Shown: positions 1 through 7,760, numbered from the stretch's first letter. The stretch: 24,771 nucleotides of DNA from an uncultured Clostridium sp. (GCA_900539375.1 UQBY01000032.1:1-24771), one strand, 5' to 3'. The notes: a model not told the origin generated them from the sequence alone. Program-made: numbers and translations.

Positions 1-103
1 TACTTATATTTTATTAAAACTTTATTGTAAAACTACATTAAAATGATACAACTTTATTATAAATGATATACTTTTATTACAAATGATACAACTTTGTTAT
101 AAA
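1..103 (+). repeat. Iteron-like tandem direct repeats, cluster 1
   Basis: Three abutting 20-bp direct repeats lie at 41-60, 61-80 and 81-100, of the form AAATGATACAACTTTATTAT with a few changes. A related core, ACTTTATTGTAAA, lies at 19-31. The core ACTTTRTTATAAA recurs at 1609-1621, 1641-1653 and 1659-1671, inverted at 1536-1548, and in a single copy near 14304-14326. Tandem AT-rich repeats of about 20 bp are typical of iterons bound by plasmid replication initiators or partition proteins. That role is inferred, since no initiator is recognised in the window. Confidence 0.65.
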
Positions 104-204
104 CCTGCAATTAAATTATTTAAGCGAGGAGCAGATAAAATTATCATTTTTTCTAGCGTTTTTTTCAATTTTGTAGTAATATATTCTTGATCGTTGATCA
201 CATA

Positions 205-270
205 AACCACCCTTTCATTTGTGTTTTTGGTTTGGTAGATTTATTTTACAATGAAAAGGGTGGTTTTTCT
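205..270 (+). terminator. Stem-loop with T-tract, plus-strand terminator
   Basis: The arms AACCACCCTTTCATT (205-219) and AATGAAAAGGGTGGTT (250-265) pair with one bulged A. They are followed on the plus strand by a T-rich run. No plus-strand gene lies upstream inside the window, so it would end a transcript entering from the left or a short RNA from the iteron region. On the minus strand, downstream of the recombinase gene, the hairpin has no clear T-tract. Confidence 0.55.
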
Positions 271-379
271 ATTAAATTTTTCTTGATTCTTATCAAATTT
301 CAATAAAGTAAATATTTGTATATAAACTGTCCGTAAGTCAGGCAAAATACCACAAAGTGGGCATGATGCAACTACTTTC
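271..379. other. Non-coding stretch after the recombinase stop
   Basis: No gene is seen here. Positions 325-370 are less AT-rich than the surroundings and hold short dyads such as CTG...CAG and CCACaaagtGG. It may be part of the origin region, but nothing specific can be assigned. Confidence 0.3.
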
Positions 380-1147
380 TTATAAATCATTAATACTGTT
401 AGAGTATATATTTGAAAAATCTATAGATGAACTAATCTCATCTATTTTTTCCTGAGATGTACCAAGATATCTTTGAGTTGTACTTACACTTCCATGATTT
501 AAAAGTGTTTGGACTAATAAAATATCATTAGTTTTATTATAAACATAATTAGCAAAATATTTTCTAAAGCTATGACTACCAATATTGGTATAGCCTAAAT
601 AATCACTAACTCTTTTTAAATGTTGTTGAATATTTCTTGCAGTACAATTTATTAAATAATCATTTCTTCCTATAGAGTTATCTATAGCATAATCATTTAT
701 TATATTAATAAGTGAAGGATTTATTTTTCTCCATTGTAATTTATTAGTTTTTTTCTCCCTAATCTCAATCCTTCCATTCTTTATACTGGAAAGTTTAAAC
801 TTTACTATATCACTAATACGTAATCCAATAGTAGCTTCCATAGTTAATGCTAATGCTACCTTTTTATTTGGTTTACAATGACATAAATTTCCTGTAGCAT
901 CTGTATAAGTATAGCCATTTAATATGTAAAAAATAATATTATTATATTCCTCTTCAGTGAGAGGTCTTTTAGCTTTTCCTTTTACTTTGTAACTATTAAC
1001 TTTTACATTAGTATCTTCCTTCTTATTGGAGGAATTATCAGAAAGAACTTCTTTTAATTTAGGCTCTGCATTGCTAAGTATTTCTTGTAATTTATCTGGA
1101 TTTGTAAGTAATGAATTTATTAATTCAAGTGCAATATTATCATTCAA
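380..1147 (-). CDS. Tyrosine recombinase / integrase
   Basis: This is a site-specific tyrosine recombinase of 255 residues. The catalytic set is visible: Arg110 (GLRISD), a Lys in the EKKTNK beta-hairpin (about 132-136), His192-x-x-Arg195 (HSFR), His218 (LLNHGS) and nucleophile Tyr227 (TQRYLG). The N-terminal 60 residues are lysine-rich and poorly ordered and there is no full SAM-like core-binding domain, so it is shorter than XerC/D (about 300). The start is TTG at 1147, about 11 nt after AGGAG; no ATG is available in that frame upstream. It is flanked by a 60-bp direct repeat (1-60 and 1591-1650), and a dif-like dyad lies 160 bp upstream. Likely roles are plasmid multimer resolution or inversion, or mobility of the element. 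Confidence 0.88.
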   Translation of the reverse strand: MNDNIALELINSLLTNPDKLQEILSNAEPKLKEVLSDNSSNKKEDTNVKVNSYKVKGKAKRPLTEEEYNNIIFYILNGYTYTDATGNLCHCKPNKKVALALTMEATIGLRISDIVKFKLSSIKNGRIEIREKKTNKLQWRKINPSLINIINDYAIDNSIGRNDYLINCTARNIQQHLKRVSDYLGYTNIGSHSFRKYFANYVYNKTNDILLVQTLLNHGSVSTTQRYLGTSQEKIDEISSSIDFSNIYSNSINDL

Positions 1148-1190
1148 TATTAATTCATCTCCTTATAGCAATTAAATAACTTTATTTTTA

Positions 1191-1337
1191 AGACTTCGCA
1201 TTTTTAAAAATAAAACTTCGTTTAATTTTATTCTAAAGTATTTTTACTGAAATGTAAAGAGCCATAAATGGCTTTATTACTAACTTTTAAATACAATGCA
1301 GATTTAGACTTCGTATTTTAGGTAAAATGCGAAGTCT
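1191..1337. other. dif-like recombination site and related half-sites
   Basis: A 28-bp dyad at 1308-1335 has 11-bp arms, ACTTCGTATTT and AAATGCGAAGT, around a 6-bp centre TAGGTA. The arms pair with one mismatch. The 11-6-11 layout and the ACTTC outer arm match Firmicute XerCD dif sites. Further half-sites start at 1191 (AGACTTCGCATTTTT) and 1214 (AAACTTCGTTT). The site lies just 5' of the recombinase gene, so it is the obvious candidate substrate or, alternatively, an autoregulatory operator. The function is inferred from layout only. Confidence 0.5.
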
Positions 1338-1590
1338 TTGAAATAGAAGAGGATATTTAGTATATTTATTGCTTGAAAGGGGATTACAAAAAATATGAAT
1401 TTCAAATTTTATATTTCTTATCAAACTAGCAAAACTACTTTTTACTTATTTTTAAAATTTAATTTTTCTCAAAACACAAATAGATTGCTGTAGAATTAAT
1501 TTGATCATGAAATGGCTTAAACAACTTTGTGTTGATTTATAACAAAGTTTGATCGAAATTTTAAAAAATATTGTATTTAAAATAAAAGTA
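1338..1590. other. Gene-free AT-rich stretch with an inverted repeat
   Basis: No gene is supported here. The notable element is an inverted pair at about 1522-1549, AACTTTGT facing ACAAAGTT. Its right arm reads ACTTTGTTATAAA on the minus strand, i.e. an inverted copy of the iteron core. This fits a continuation of the candidate origin region. Confidence 0.35.
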
Positions 1591-1676
1591 TACTTATATT
1601 TTATTCAAACTTTATTGTAAAACTACATTAAAATGATACAACTTTATTATAAACCTGCACTTTGTTATAAACATAC
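1591..1676 (+). repeat. Iteron-like repeats, cluster 2, and 60-bp direct repeat of 1-60
   Basis: Positions 1591-1650 repeat 1-60 with a single difference (C for A at 1606). Two 18-bp tandem units follow, ACTTTATTATAAACCTGC (1641-1658) and ACTTTGTTATAAACATAC (1659-1676). Together with cluster 1 this brackets the recombinase gene and its dif-like site in a segment of about 1.6 kb. It could be iterons, or a repeat pair that can recombine to delete the segment. Confidence 0.65.
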
Positions 1677-1701
1677 ATTTGGATTATTTTGTTTAATAAT
1701 C

Positions 1702-1740
1702 TTGACGATATACTCTAATTAGAGTATAATTGGAGTATAA
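1702..1740 (+). promoter_or_regulatory. Sigma-A promoter overlapped by a perfect palindrome
   Basis: The -35 is TTGACG (1702-1707), the spacer is 17 nt, and the -10 is TATAAT (1725-1730). The perfect 20-bp palindrome TATACTCTAATTAGAGTATA fills 1709-1728, between and into the -10, and a further half-site GGAGTATA follows at 1732-1739. A repressor bound here would block RNA polymerase. The operon downstream encodes a BlaI/MecI-type regulator, the natural candidate for autoregulation, although the palindrome is not the classic TACA-N-TGTA operator of that family. Confidence 0.75.
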
Positions 1741-1860
1741 TATATTTAAATTAATTTAAATGTTGAAAATTTTTTGAATGATATTTTCTCTTAAAGTTAA
1801 AAGATTTAAGCAATTTAGAATCAAATTTTAGAATTACTTAAAAAAGGTAGGTGAATATAA

Positions 1861-2214
1861 ATGAGAAAGATAATATCTTTTTTAAATGCTTTTAATGATA
1901 TTGATTTTTCTCTAATGAAAAAGAAGAAAAAGTATATTGAGGGAATAATTGTAGTATTGTGTTTGTTATTTTCAATAAACTTGAAAACATATTTACAATC
2001 ATATGACAATATTACTGTTATTATATTATATTGCATGTTTATCTCAATTTTAGAAGTATTACTTTTCATTTTAAGTTGTTTATCTTTCCCTATGTTGATA
2101 TCTGCTATTTCATATTGTAGAGATAGCATAAAAAATTTAGTTTTTGTAATTGAATATTTATTATTTTTTTATGGTTCTCTAAGGATATTAGTATTTTTAT
2201 TATTTAAAATCTAA
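1861..2214 (+). CDS. Small membrane protein, function unknown
   Basis: This 117-residue protein has a short basic N-terminus (KKKKK at 20-24) and about three or four hydrophobic segments: roughly 27-45, 53-75, 76-90 and 98-115. It is therefore an integral membrane protein, and I do not recognise a family. The ribosome binding site (aaaggtaggtg) is 6 to 8 nt before ATG. It is the first gene of the operon driven from 1702-1730 and is followed after 49 nt by an unknown gene and then a BlaI-type repressor, so it may be regulated by that repressor. An overlapping minus-strand frame (1821-2129) has no such signals and is treated as a shadow. Confidence 0.65.
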   Translation: MRKIISFLNAFNDIDFSLMKKKKKYIEGIIVVLCLLFSINLKTYLQSYDNITVIILYCMFISILEVLLFILSCLSFPMLISAISYCRDSIKNLVFVIEYLLFFYGSLRILVFLLFKI

Positions 2215-2263
2215 CTCAGTAAAAAAACAAAGAATATATAATTTATCAGGAGGATTTATTTAA

Positions 2264-2923
2264 ATGCTTTATTCAGTAAATGAAATCATAAATTTGACCA
2301 ATCAAAAAAGAGGTACTGTAGAGTCATTTCGAGATGAACTTCTTAGTCAAGAAATAATAAAAAATAACCAAAGCTTAGATGATAGAGCTTTTCAAGTTTT
2401 TAAAAATTCAATAAAATATAAAAGTCAAGATAATATAACATGGAAAATTGCAATGAAAAAAGCAATTCAACAAGAGTATGGTTCTGAATTAAAACTACCA
2501 TTTAGATGGGTTTCAAGTATAATTATAAAAGATATCATTTGGAATATAAATAATAATAAAAATTTTTCAGTTCAAGATATAAATGAATTAAGTATGAACA
2601 AAGACGAATATCATATACTTTTTGAAGTAATGATTGATAATTTTAAAGAATTAGGAAGGGACTATGAAGATTATAGAGATAGTTTTGGAACTGATTGTAA
2701 TGGAAATCTTACTTTCAAATGTTCAGGAGAAGATTATTGCTATTATATACTTGGTAAATGGAATCATATTACTCAAGAAGAAGATATTCATGTATTTTTT
2801 AATGAAGGAAAAAATTTCAATATAATGAGATGCAAACATATTTGTGGAGGAAGTGCTGAAAAAGGAATTCTTAAAGAATTAAAAGATGCATGTAATTATA
2901 AAATCTATAAAAATAAAGAATAA
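2264..2923 (+). CDS. Unknown protein with possible N-terminal HTH
   Basis: This 219-residue soluble protein has a clear ribosome binding site (aggaggatttattta) before ATG. Its first 20 residues (YSVNEIINLTNQKRGTVESF) could form a helix-turn-helix of MerR/excisionase type; the rest is charged and mixed alpha/beta. The C-terminal half contains several Cys residues (e.g. GEDYCYYILG, MRCKHICGG) but no clear metal motif. It lies 15 nt before the BlaI-like gene, so the two are almost certainly co-transcribed. I do not recognise the family; a DNA-binding role is a guess from the N-terminus and its neighbours. Confidence 0.6.
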   Translation: MLYSVNEIINLTNQKRGTVESFRDELLSQEIIKNNQSLDDRAFQVFKNSIKYKSQDNITWKIAMKKAIQQEYGSELKLPFRWVSSIIIKDIIWNINNNKNFSVQDINELSMNKDEYHILFEVMIDNFKELGRDYEDYRDSFGTDCNGNLTFKCSGEDYCYYILGKWNHITQEEDIHVFFNEGKNFNIMRCKHICGGSAEKGILKELKDACNYKIYKNKE

Positions 2924-2938
2924 AGGAGAAATTAAAAA

Positions 2939-3268
2939 ATGATAAAAATACCACAATCTGAATTAGAAATAATGAAAGTTATTTGGGCGTTTAAAGAAGA
3001 GTCAGTTTCATCCAAAATGATTACAACAAAGCTTGAAGAAATAAAAGGATGGAAAAGAACAACTACTTTAACTTTACTTTCAAGATTAGTTGAAAAAGGT
3101 TTCTTAGAAGCTGATAAAACCAGAAGACTTACTTATTATACAACTAATGTAGGAGAAGAGGAGTACAAGCTTTTTTCTATTAAAAATTTTGCAAAGGATG
3201 TTTTTGATAAAGATATAGAAGATATGAACAAATTAAAAGAAATTGCTAAATTGATAGGAAATAATTAA
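2939..3268 (+). CDS. BlaI/MecI/CopY-family transcriptional repressor
   Basis: This 109-residue winged-helix regulator opens with the family pattern (I)PQSELEIMKVIWA, followed by the recognition region KGWKRTTTLTLLSRLVEKGFLEADK and a wing RRLTYYT. That is the typical penicillinase-repressor (PF03965) layout. At 109 residues it is slightly shorter than BlaI/MecI (about 125), the loss being in the C-terminal dimerisation helices. BlaI/MecI proteins dimerise and are inactivated by cleavage through a BlaR-type sensor protease; no such sensor is next to it here. It sits third in an operon whose promoter carries a 20-bp palindrome (1709-1728), so autorepression is likely. An intrinsic terminator follows at 3316-3356. 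Confidence 0.85.
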   Translation: MIKIPQSELEIMKVIWAFKEESVSSKMITTKLEEIKGWKRTTTLTLLSRLVEKGFLEADKTRRLTYYTTNVGEEEYKLFSIKNFAKDVFDKDIEDMNKLKEIAKLIGNN

Positions 3269-3315
3269 TATAATAAGGTCTTAGAAAATAAACTTTATAA
3301 AAGATATTTATTATT

Positions 3316-3356
3316 AATAAAGATGAATTTAATTGTAAACTAAATTCATCTTTATT
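3316..3356 (+). terminator. Strong stem-loop after the BlaI-like gene
   Basis: A perfect 16-bp stem is formed by AATAAAGATGAATTTA (3316-3331) and its complement (3341-3356), with a 9-nt loop. The tail after the stem is only moderately T-rich. Only 44 nt separate it from the next start codon and no promoter is evident there. The downstream gene may therefore depend on read-through, making this a polarity or attenuation element. Confidence 0.7.
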
Positions 3357-3399
3357 CTTATTGTAAAAGCTATATAAATAGGAGGCAAATAATAATTTT

Positions 3400-4221
3400 A
3401 TGAAAAGAGATAAAAAAGATATAAAACAATATAAAAATTTAACAGTTATTAAAAAACCAGCTCCAGCAACTGAAGATACCCCTCAAAGAAGTATACTTAT
3501 GGTATATTGGGAAATTGAAAGCCTATATAATACTGATTATAACCTAACAATAGAAGAAATCATGAATATATTAAAATGTAGTAGAGGTTGGATTGAAAAA
3601 ATTATTTGTAAAGAGGTTAAATATATTTATATTTCACAAAAGATATATAATATATTATATAGTATTTGTTGGAGGTATGAAGAATTAGATATAAATTTTA
3701 TTAAAAAGATTGGAAAGGCTAAATATTTCTTTAGTAGAGAGGATTTTTTTAATTGGTTATTAAAAAATACTGTTGCAGAACGCCAAACAATAGTAATAGA
3801 TTTAAAAAAATATACTGATAATATAGAGGCATTTGATAAAGCTCTTGAAGAGGTTAAAAAAGCTGATGTATTTCAAAGAGAACTTAAAATTAACAAACTG
3901 TACAATACTCTTAATAAAGAAGGTAAAAAGCTTATAAGTAAGAGGGTTTATAGTGACAAAAGAAGCTTAGTAAAGGCTAAAAAGTTAAAACTAGAAAGTG
4001 TAGATGATATACCAAAAATGTTCATAAGTATTAAAGTATTAAAGAATATTTATAAAAATAATGAAAGTGCTTATAGATATCTATTTAAAGCTGGGTATAT
4101 TAAATATACTATATATGACAGTATTGTAAGATTTGATGCTGAATATAAAAAAGTAAATGGAGAATATCCAATAACTGTAGATTATAATATATATGATTCT
4201 TTAAATGATAATTTAAAATAA
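3400..4221 (+). CDS. Unknown protein with a possible HTH
   Basis: This is a 273-residue lysine-rich protein. Residues around 49-70 (LTIEEIMNILKCSRGWIEKII) fit a helix-turn-helix, and the middle (about 140-185) is strongly helical and charged. AGGAGG lies about 14 nt before ATG, longer than ideal, but no better start is visible. It is the last gene of the left plus-strand block and faces the convergent minus-strand gene ending at 4236, only 14 nt away. A replication, partition or regulatory role is plausible given the iterons nearby, but no known Rep family is recognised and I assign no function. Confidence 0.6.
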   Translation: MKRDKKDIKQYKNLTVIKKPAPATEDTPQRSILMVYWEIESLYNTDYNLTIEEIMNILKCSRGWIEKIICKEVKYIYISQKIYNILYSICWRYEELDINFIKKIGKAKYFFSREDFFNWLLKNTVAERQTIVIDLKKYTDNIEAFDKALEEVKKADVFQRELKINKLYNTLNKEGKKLISKRVYSDKRSLVKAKKLKLESVDDIPKMFISIKVLKNIYKNNESAYRYLFKAGYIKYTIYDSIVRFDAEYKKVNGEYPITVDYNIYDSLNDNLK

Positions 4222-4235
4222 AGTTTATTATACAT

Positions 4236-4958
4236 TTATTTGATTCCATTCTCTGCTAATAATCTGCCTATTTCATAAAGTGCCCCTAATTCAAACCTAG
4301 ATACTTTATGAAGAATTGAATGATCACTTTGTTTTTTAAAATAAACTCCATCAAAATACATATAATCATATGTTGGTGTCAAATCATATGTTTCGTTTGG
4401 ATATATTGAGCCTTCTCCTTTTAGAATTCCAGATAAAGCAGAATGGTTTCCATTATAAATAATTGTTAGTCCAATAGGATATATATATACTGAAAAATGA
4501 TTTAATTTATCATATTGAAATTTATTCCCAACAATATTTCCAATATTATATAAAGCTCTTAAAAAACGTTCTTTATTCCATGCACATAATAGAACTGCAT
4601 CTCTTTTTAAGTCAACATAAATGTTACTTTCGCCTATTTCAAAACTTTTGGTGTTATCAAGTAACTGATTATGAGTAATATATCTTCCAATATCTTTATA
4701 AAGTTCATGAACAGTTGTTACCTCTTCATTTTCATATAATTCTCTTACAATATCATACAAATGATAATTAGTTAAAGCACAAATAAGAGAATATACTGGA
4801 GTTTTACGAACATCATTAGAATTACTTTTTTCAATAAGTATATGTGTTGTTTTGAGAATACTAGAAAGCTTTTCTCTTGGACCATTCTTTTTTTTCTTAA
4901 TAGGTTTTATTACATTAAATTTTATTTTTTTAATAATTTTTTGTAAATTAACAATCAT
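4236..4958 (-). CDS. Unknown protein (possibly DUF6710-like)
   Basis: This is a 240-residue soluble protein with a basic N-terminus (many Lys in 1-30) and a mixed alpha/beta remainder. A stretch near 170-185 with the pattern NGNHSALSGILKGEGSIYP recalls, from memory only, an uncharacterised family (DUF6710) in Firmicutes; this needs a profile search. ATG at 4958 is preceded by GAGGAG at about 8 nt. It is the last of four minus-strand genes that begin with a CoiA-like nuclease, 100 nt after its upstream neighbour. The function is unknown. Confidence 0.6.
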   Translation of the reverse strand: MIVNLQKIIKKIKFNVIKPIKKKKNGPREKLSSILKTTHILIEKSNSNDVRKTPVYSLICALTNYHLYDIVRELYENEEVTTVHELYKDIGRYITHNQLLDNTKSFEIGESNIYVDLKRDAVLLCAWNKERFLRALYNIGNIVGNKFQYDKLNHFSVYIYPIGLTIIYNGNHSALSGILKGEGSIYPNETYDLTPTYDYMYFDGVYFKKQSDHSILHKVSRFELGALYEIGRLLAENGIK

Positions 4959-5061
4959 TGTAATATACTCCTCAATTCAATATTTTGTATAAAAAACATT
5001 TCTTCTATATTAACTTTAGAGAAGAGATTCTAACTTTAATATTTATTATTTTTTATTGAAA

Positions 5062-5370
5062 CTAAATATTATTAAAATTTCCAATATCAAATCCCCAAAA
5101 GAATAAATATTTATATTGAAATTGCTCTAAATCTTCATATTGATATTGTTGCTTTAGTAAATTTAAATATTCATAATCAGATTCATTTAAAAGTTCAATT
5201 ATATCTAGAAAGTCTCTGTAATTTAAATATTCAATACGTTTTCTAGATATAACCTCTTCTAAAGTATCTCTGGTAAAGTGTTTAGAACATTCTAAACCTA
5301 ATTTATACCATGATGAATTTATTAAATTAGCATCATTATTTTTATTACAAAAAGATATTATTTTTCCCAC
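5062..5370 (-). CDS. Small unknown protein, translationally coupled
   Basis: This protein of about 102 residues is acidic at the C-terminus and has no recognised domain (pattern ...LLKQQYQYEDLEQFQYKYLFFWGFDIG). Two in-frame GTG codons, at 5376 and 5370, could start it. The ribosome binding site AAGGCGG overlaps the stop codon of the upstream gene (5383-5385) and sits immediately before the first GTG but about 7 nt before the second, so GTG at 5370 is preferred. The overlap of ribosome binding site and upstream stop implies translational coupling to the 225-residue gene. The function is unknown. Confidence 0.6.
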   Translation of the reverse strand: MGKIISFCNKNNDANLINSSWYKLGLECSKHFTRDTLEEVISRKRIEYLNYRDFLDIIELLNESDYEYLNLLKQQYQYEDLEQFQYKYLFFWGFDIGNFNNI

Positions 5371-5382
5371 AACCACACCGCC

Positions 5383-6060
5383 TTAAATGTTACTTTTCAT
5401 ATCAATGCTATATGGAGATTTAATTAAACTATTTTTATCAAGCTTATTATACATATTTAATAGTGATTGCTTTAATAAGAATTCATCTATATTTTTGGTT
5501 ATTGAAAAAGCCTCTTTATCACTAGTATATATATAATCAAAAAAAGGCTGAGCATATATTAATCTTATGGCAATTCTAAACTTAAATAAATTATAATCAA
5601 AATATCTTGCCACTATACCTATAATATAGCTTTTATTGTTAGTAATTAAATGAAATAATGATTCAAAACTTTGATTTTCATTAACTACTAACAAATTAAT
5701 TTCTGGAACATAAAATAAGCCTTCTTTGCAGCTACTTATATTAACATAAGAATAGTTACTTTTGAAATAATTGTATGCATCTATTTTATCAGATATATAA
5801 TTACTTTCATCATTGTTTTCAATAAAACTATATAGATTGACATCTGAAGAGGAATTATCATATATATAACTAATTAAATTTTTATAGGTTATATCACAAA
5901 GATGATAACTATATATATCTATTAAATTATAAGATATCATTTTATCAAAAAGTGAAATATCTCCTTCCCAATTGTTATCATTTCTATTAAACAAGCCTTT
6001 TGAAACAGTTAAATTCTCAAATATTTTATTATCTAATGTATTATCTTTAAATTTAAACAT
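5383..6060 (-). CDS. Unknown protein
   Basis: This 225-residue protein is rich in Asn, Ser, Tyr and Asp, and no motif is recognised. ATG at 6060 is the first start after an in-frame stop. The best ribosome binding site (AGGAG) is about 17 nt upstream, so initiation may be weak or coupled to the CoiA-like gene that ends 32 nt before. Its stop overlaps the ribosome binding site of the following small gene. The arrangement (nuclease gene, two unknown genes in tight order) suggests one transcription unit and perhaps one pathway, but no function can be read from the sequence. Confidence 0.6.
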   Translation of the reverse strand: MFKFKDNTLDNKIFENLTVSKGLFNRNDNNWEGDISLFDKMISYNLIDIYSYHLCDITYKNLISYIYDNSSSDVNLYSFIENNDESNYISDKIDAYNYFKSNYSYVNISSCKEGLFYVPEINLLVVNENQSFESLFHLITNNKSYIIGIVARYFDYNLFKFRIAIRLIYAQPFFDYIYTSDKEAFSITKNIDEFLLKQSLLNMYNKLDKNSLIKSPYSIDMKSNI

Positions 6061-6091
6061 ACTTTAGTTATCTTATTCTCCTTTCATAAGT

Positions 6092-7156
6092 TTATAAATG
6101 CTTTATTATATTTTCATAATCTAACTTAGATATAAGTTCCTTCTCCAATAATTCATTTAACCATTTCTTTTTGTTAATTTCAACTAAATTTCGTCCCATT
6201 TTGTCTAGCTCTTGAAATCTTGCATTATAGACTCTTTCTCTTTTTTTTAAGTACTCATTATTCTCCTCAATTTGCTTATTTAAAAGAGAACTTTCATAAT
6301 TTAATTTATTTTTAATTCTGTCTATTTCTAACCTCTTTGCAGTTAAGGCTTTAGTATTATCTTCAGATAATTCATTGTTTATAGTTGCTTGTCTCCCTAC
6401 TTGCTTAAGTAAATTTTCAACTTTTTTTTCCTTTTCTATAGCCCTAACAAGTCTTTCTTTATCAGCTTCTTCTCTTTTTGAAAAACTTTTTGATTTTTGT
6501 TCTAAATCCCAAATTAATCGTTCTACCTTTTTTAATTCTTCTTCTTTTCTTTTTAATTCAGCCTCAATTTTTAATATTTTCTCTATTTTGGCTATAGTAT
6601 TATTATTAAATCCATTATTTATTAAAAATTTTCTAGGATAATTATACAATACACCGTCTCTAAATATTTTATCATCTATAAAATCATTTTGTATTAGTGA
6701 TGGTATTTTAATTTCTAATATATTATCATATCTTTTTTCTAACTTTGATAGTTTATCCTGGTCAACTTCATGCTTAAAAAATATTTCGATTCCTAACTCT
6801 TCATCATTTTCATTTATAGCAAACAAATCTAAAATAGTATCCCTCTCTTTATATTCAAGTTCTACAATCTTTAATTTAGCAATATTATTTCTATCTATCC
6901 TTAAAACTCTTTCCTCATATATTATTTGTTTAGCATATTTGTGAATTGGGCTTTCTCCTCCAGGTATACTTAGTCCATAGTCACAAAGACTTTTAGATTC
7001 ATGTGCAAAGTGCCATATATTTTTTTCTCCCATTCTTGCAATTAAATCCGCTCCACATTTTAAGCATTTACAACCACAGCGTTTACCATTTTCTCGAAAA
7101 TCCAAGCTATTAATATGTACTATTTTATTATTTTTTAGACCAACAGGATTAAGCAA
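6092..7156 (-). CDS. CoiA-like competence-type nuclease with C-terminal coiled coil
   Basis: This 354-residue protein has a layout like CoiA. Residues 27-58 carry a Cys/His zinc-binding region (CGCKCLKCG at 27-35, then HFAH at 49-52 and Cys58), followed by the helix GGESPIHKYAKQII. A PD-(D/E)XK-like core follows around 104-130 (DTILDLFAI ... LGIEIFFKHEV). From about 195 to 335 it is a long charged coiled coil, more extensive than in Streptococcus CoiA. CoiA proteins act in processing of incoming DNA during transformation; homologues on plasmids and phages may serve recombination or defence. Translation starts at TTG 7156, about 6 nt after AGGTGGGG. It heads a minus-strand cluster with two unknown genes. 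Confidence 0.8.
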   Translation of the reverse strand: MLNPVGLKNNKIVHINSLDFRENGKRCGCKCLKCGADLIARMGEKNIWHFAHESKSLCDYGLSIPGGESPIHKYAKQIIYEERVLRIDRNNIAKLKIVELEYKERDTILDLFAINENDEELGIEIFFKHEVDQDKLSKLEKRYDNILEIKIPSLIQNDFIDDKIFRDGVLYNYPRKFLINNGFNNNTIAKIEKILKIEAELKRKEEELKKVERLIWDLEQKSKSFSKREEADKERLVRAIEKEKKVENLLKQVGRQATINNELSEDNTKALTAKRLEIDRIKNKLNYESSLLNKQIEENNEYLKKRERVYNARFQELDKMGRNLVEINKKKWLNELLEKELISKLDYENIIKHL

Positions 7157-7262
7157 ATTTTACCCCACCTTTTAAGCATTTTTCTATACTTATAATATTA
7201 TCTTAAACCATTCTTATCTGCAAATGTTATCAAAAGAAATTTTATAATTTATTTAAAAGTAG

Positions 7263-7291
7263 TTATTGTATAGCATTTTAAATGCTATAAT
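7263..7291 (+). promoter_or_regulatory. Promoter with palindrome on the -10
   Basis: A TATAAT -10 (7286-7291) lies 17 nt after a poor -35 (TTATTG, 7263-7268). The perfect palindrome TAGCATTTTAAATGCTA occupies 7271-7287, running from the spacer into the -10. It would drive the 122-residue gene starting at 7378. The palindrome is a plausible operator; the binding protein is unknown. Confidence 0.5.
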
Positions 7292-7377
7292 GATGTTATA
7301 TATATTTTTTTATGGATATTTATATAAATATCAGTATGTAATAAAAACCTTAAAGGTTATATTTAGGAGGTAATAAA

Positions 7378-7746
7378 ATGAACAAAAAGATTAATAGAAA
7401 AAAAAGAAATATTTTTTATGTTATTTGTAATCCAGAGGATTTAAATGAAGATGTTTATATACACCTTCAGCTAAGAGAAGGCTCTCTTAGAGCAAGATAT
7501 TCAGCTAAATATTGTTATAGGGGTACCAATGATGTAACAAGGACTGAAGATGGCATAGGTGACTGTGCATATTATTCATATAATAATACTAAAGTATGGT
7601 ATATAACGGTAGGTAATTTAGGTTTGCATAAAATAATCCTAAGAAAAGGTAATTATATGATAGATATAAGAATACAGGAAGCAACATATAAAACCTATGA
7701 TTTAAAATTAATTAAAGGTTATAAAAACAAATTTATAATAGCTTAA
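7378..7746 (+). CDS. Small basic beta-rich protein, unknown
   Basis: This 122-residue protein has a strongly basic N-terminus (MNKKINRKKRN) and then an alternating hydrophobic/polar pattern that predicts beta strands. It lacks a signal peptide and has no recognised domain. The ribosome binding site is tttaggaggtaataaaATG. Its own promoter/palindrome (7263-7291) and terminator (7761-7793) make it a single-gene transcript. It is divergent from the CoiA-like gene across a 221-bp region, so shared regulation is possible. The function is unknown. Confidence 0.62.
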   Translation: MNKKINRKKRNIFYVICNPEDLNEDVYIHLQLREGSLRARYSAKYCYRGTNDVTRTEDGIGDCAYYSYNNTKVWYITVGNLGLHKIILRKGNYMIDIRIQEATYKTYDLKLIKGYKNKFIIA

Positions 7747-7760
7747 TAGTATGTAAAAAT

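Noticed and set aside
1821..2129. Minus-strand open frame of 102 codons opposite the small membrane protein
   Set aside because: It has no convincing ribosome binding site, and the plus-strand gene has one plus a strong promoter and operon context.
6375..6641. Plus-strand frame of 88 codons opposite the CoiA-like gene
   Set aside because: It is a Ser/Phe-rich shadow of the coiled-coil coding region.
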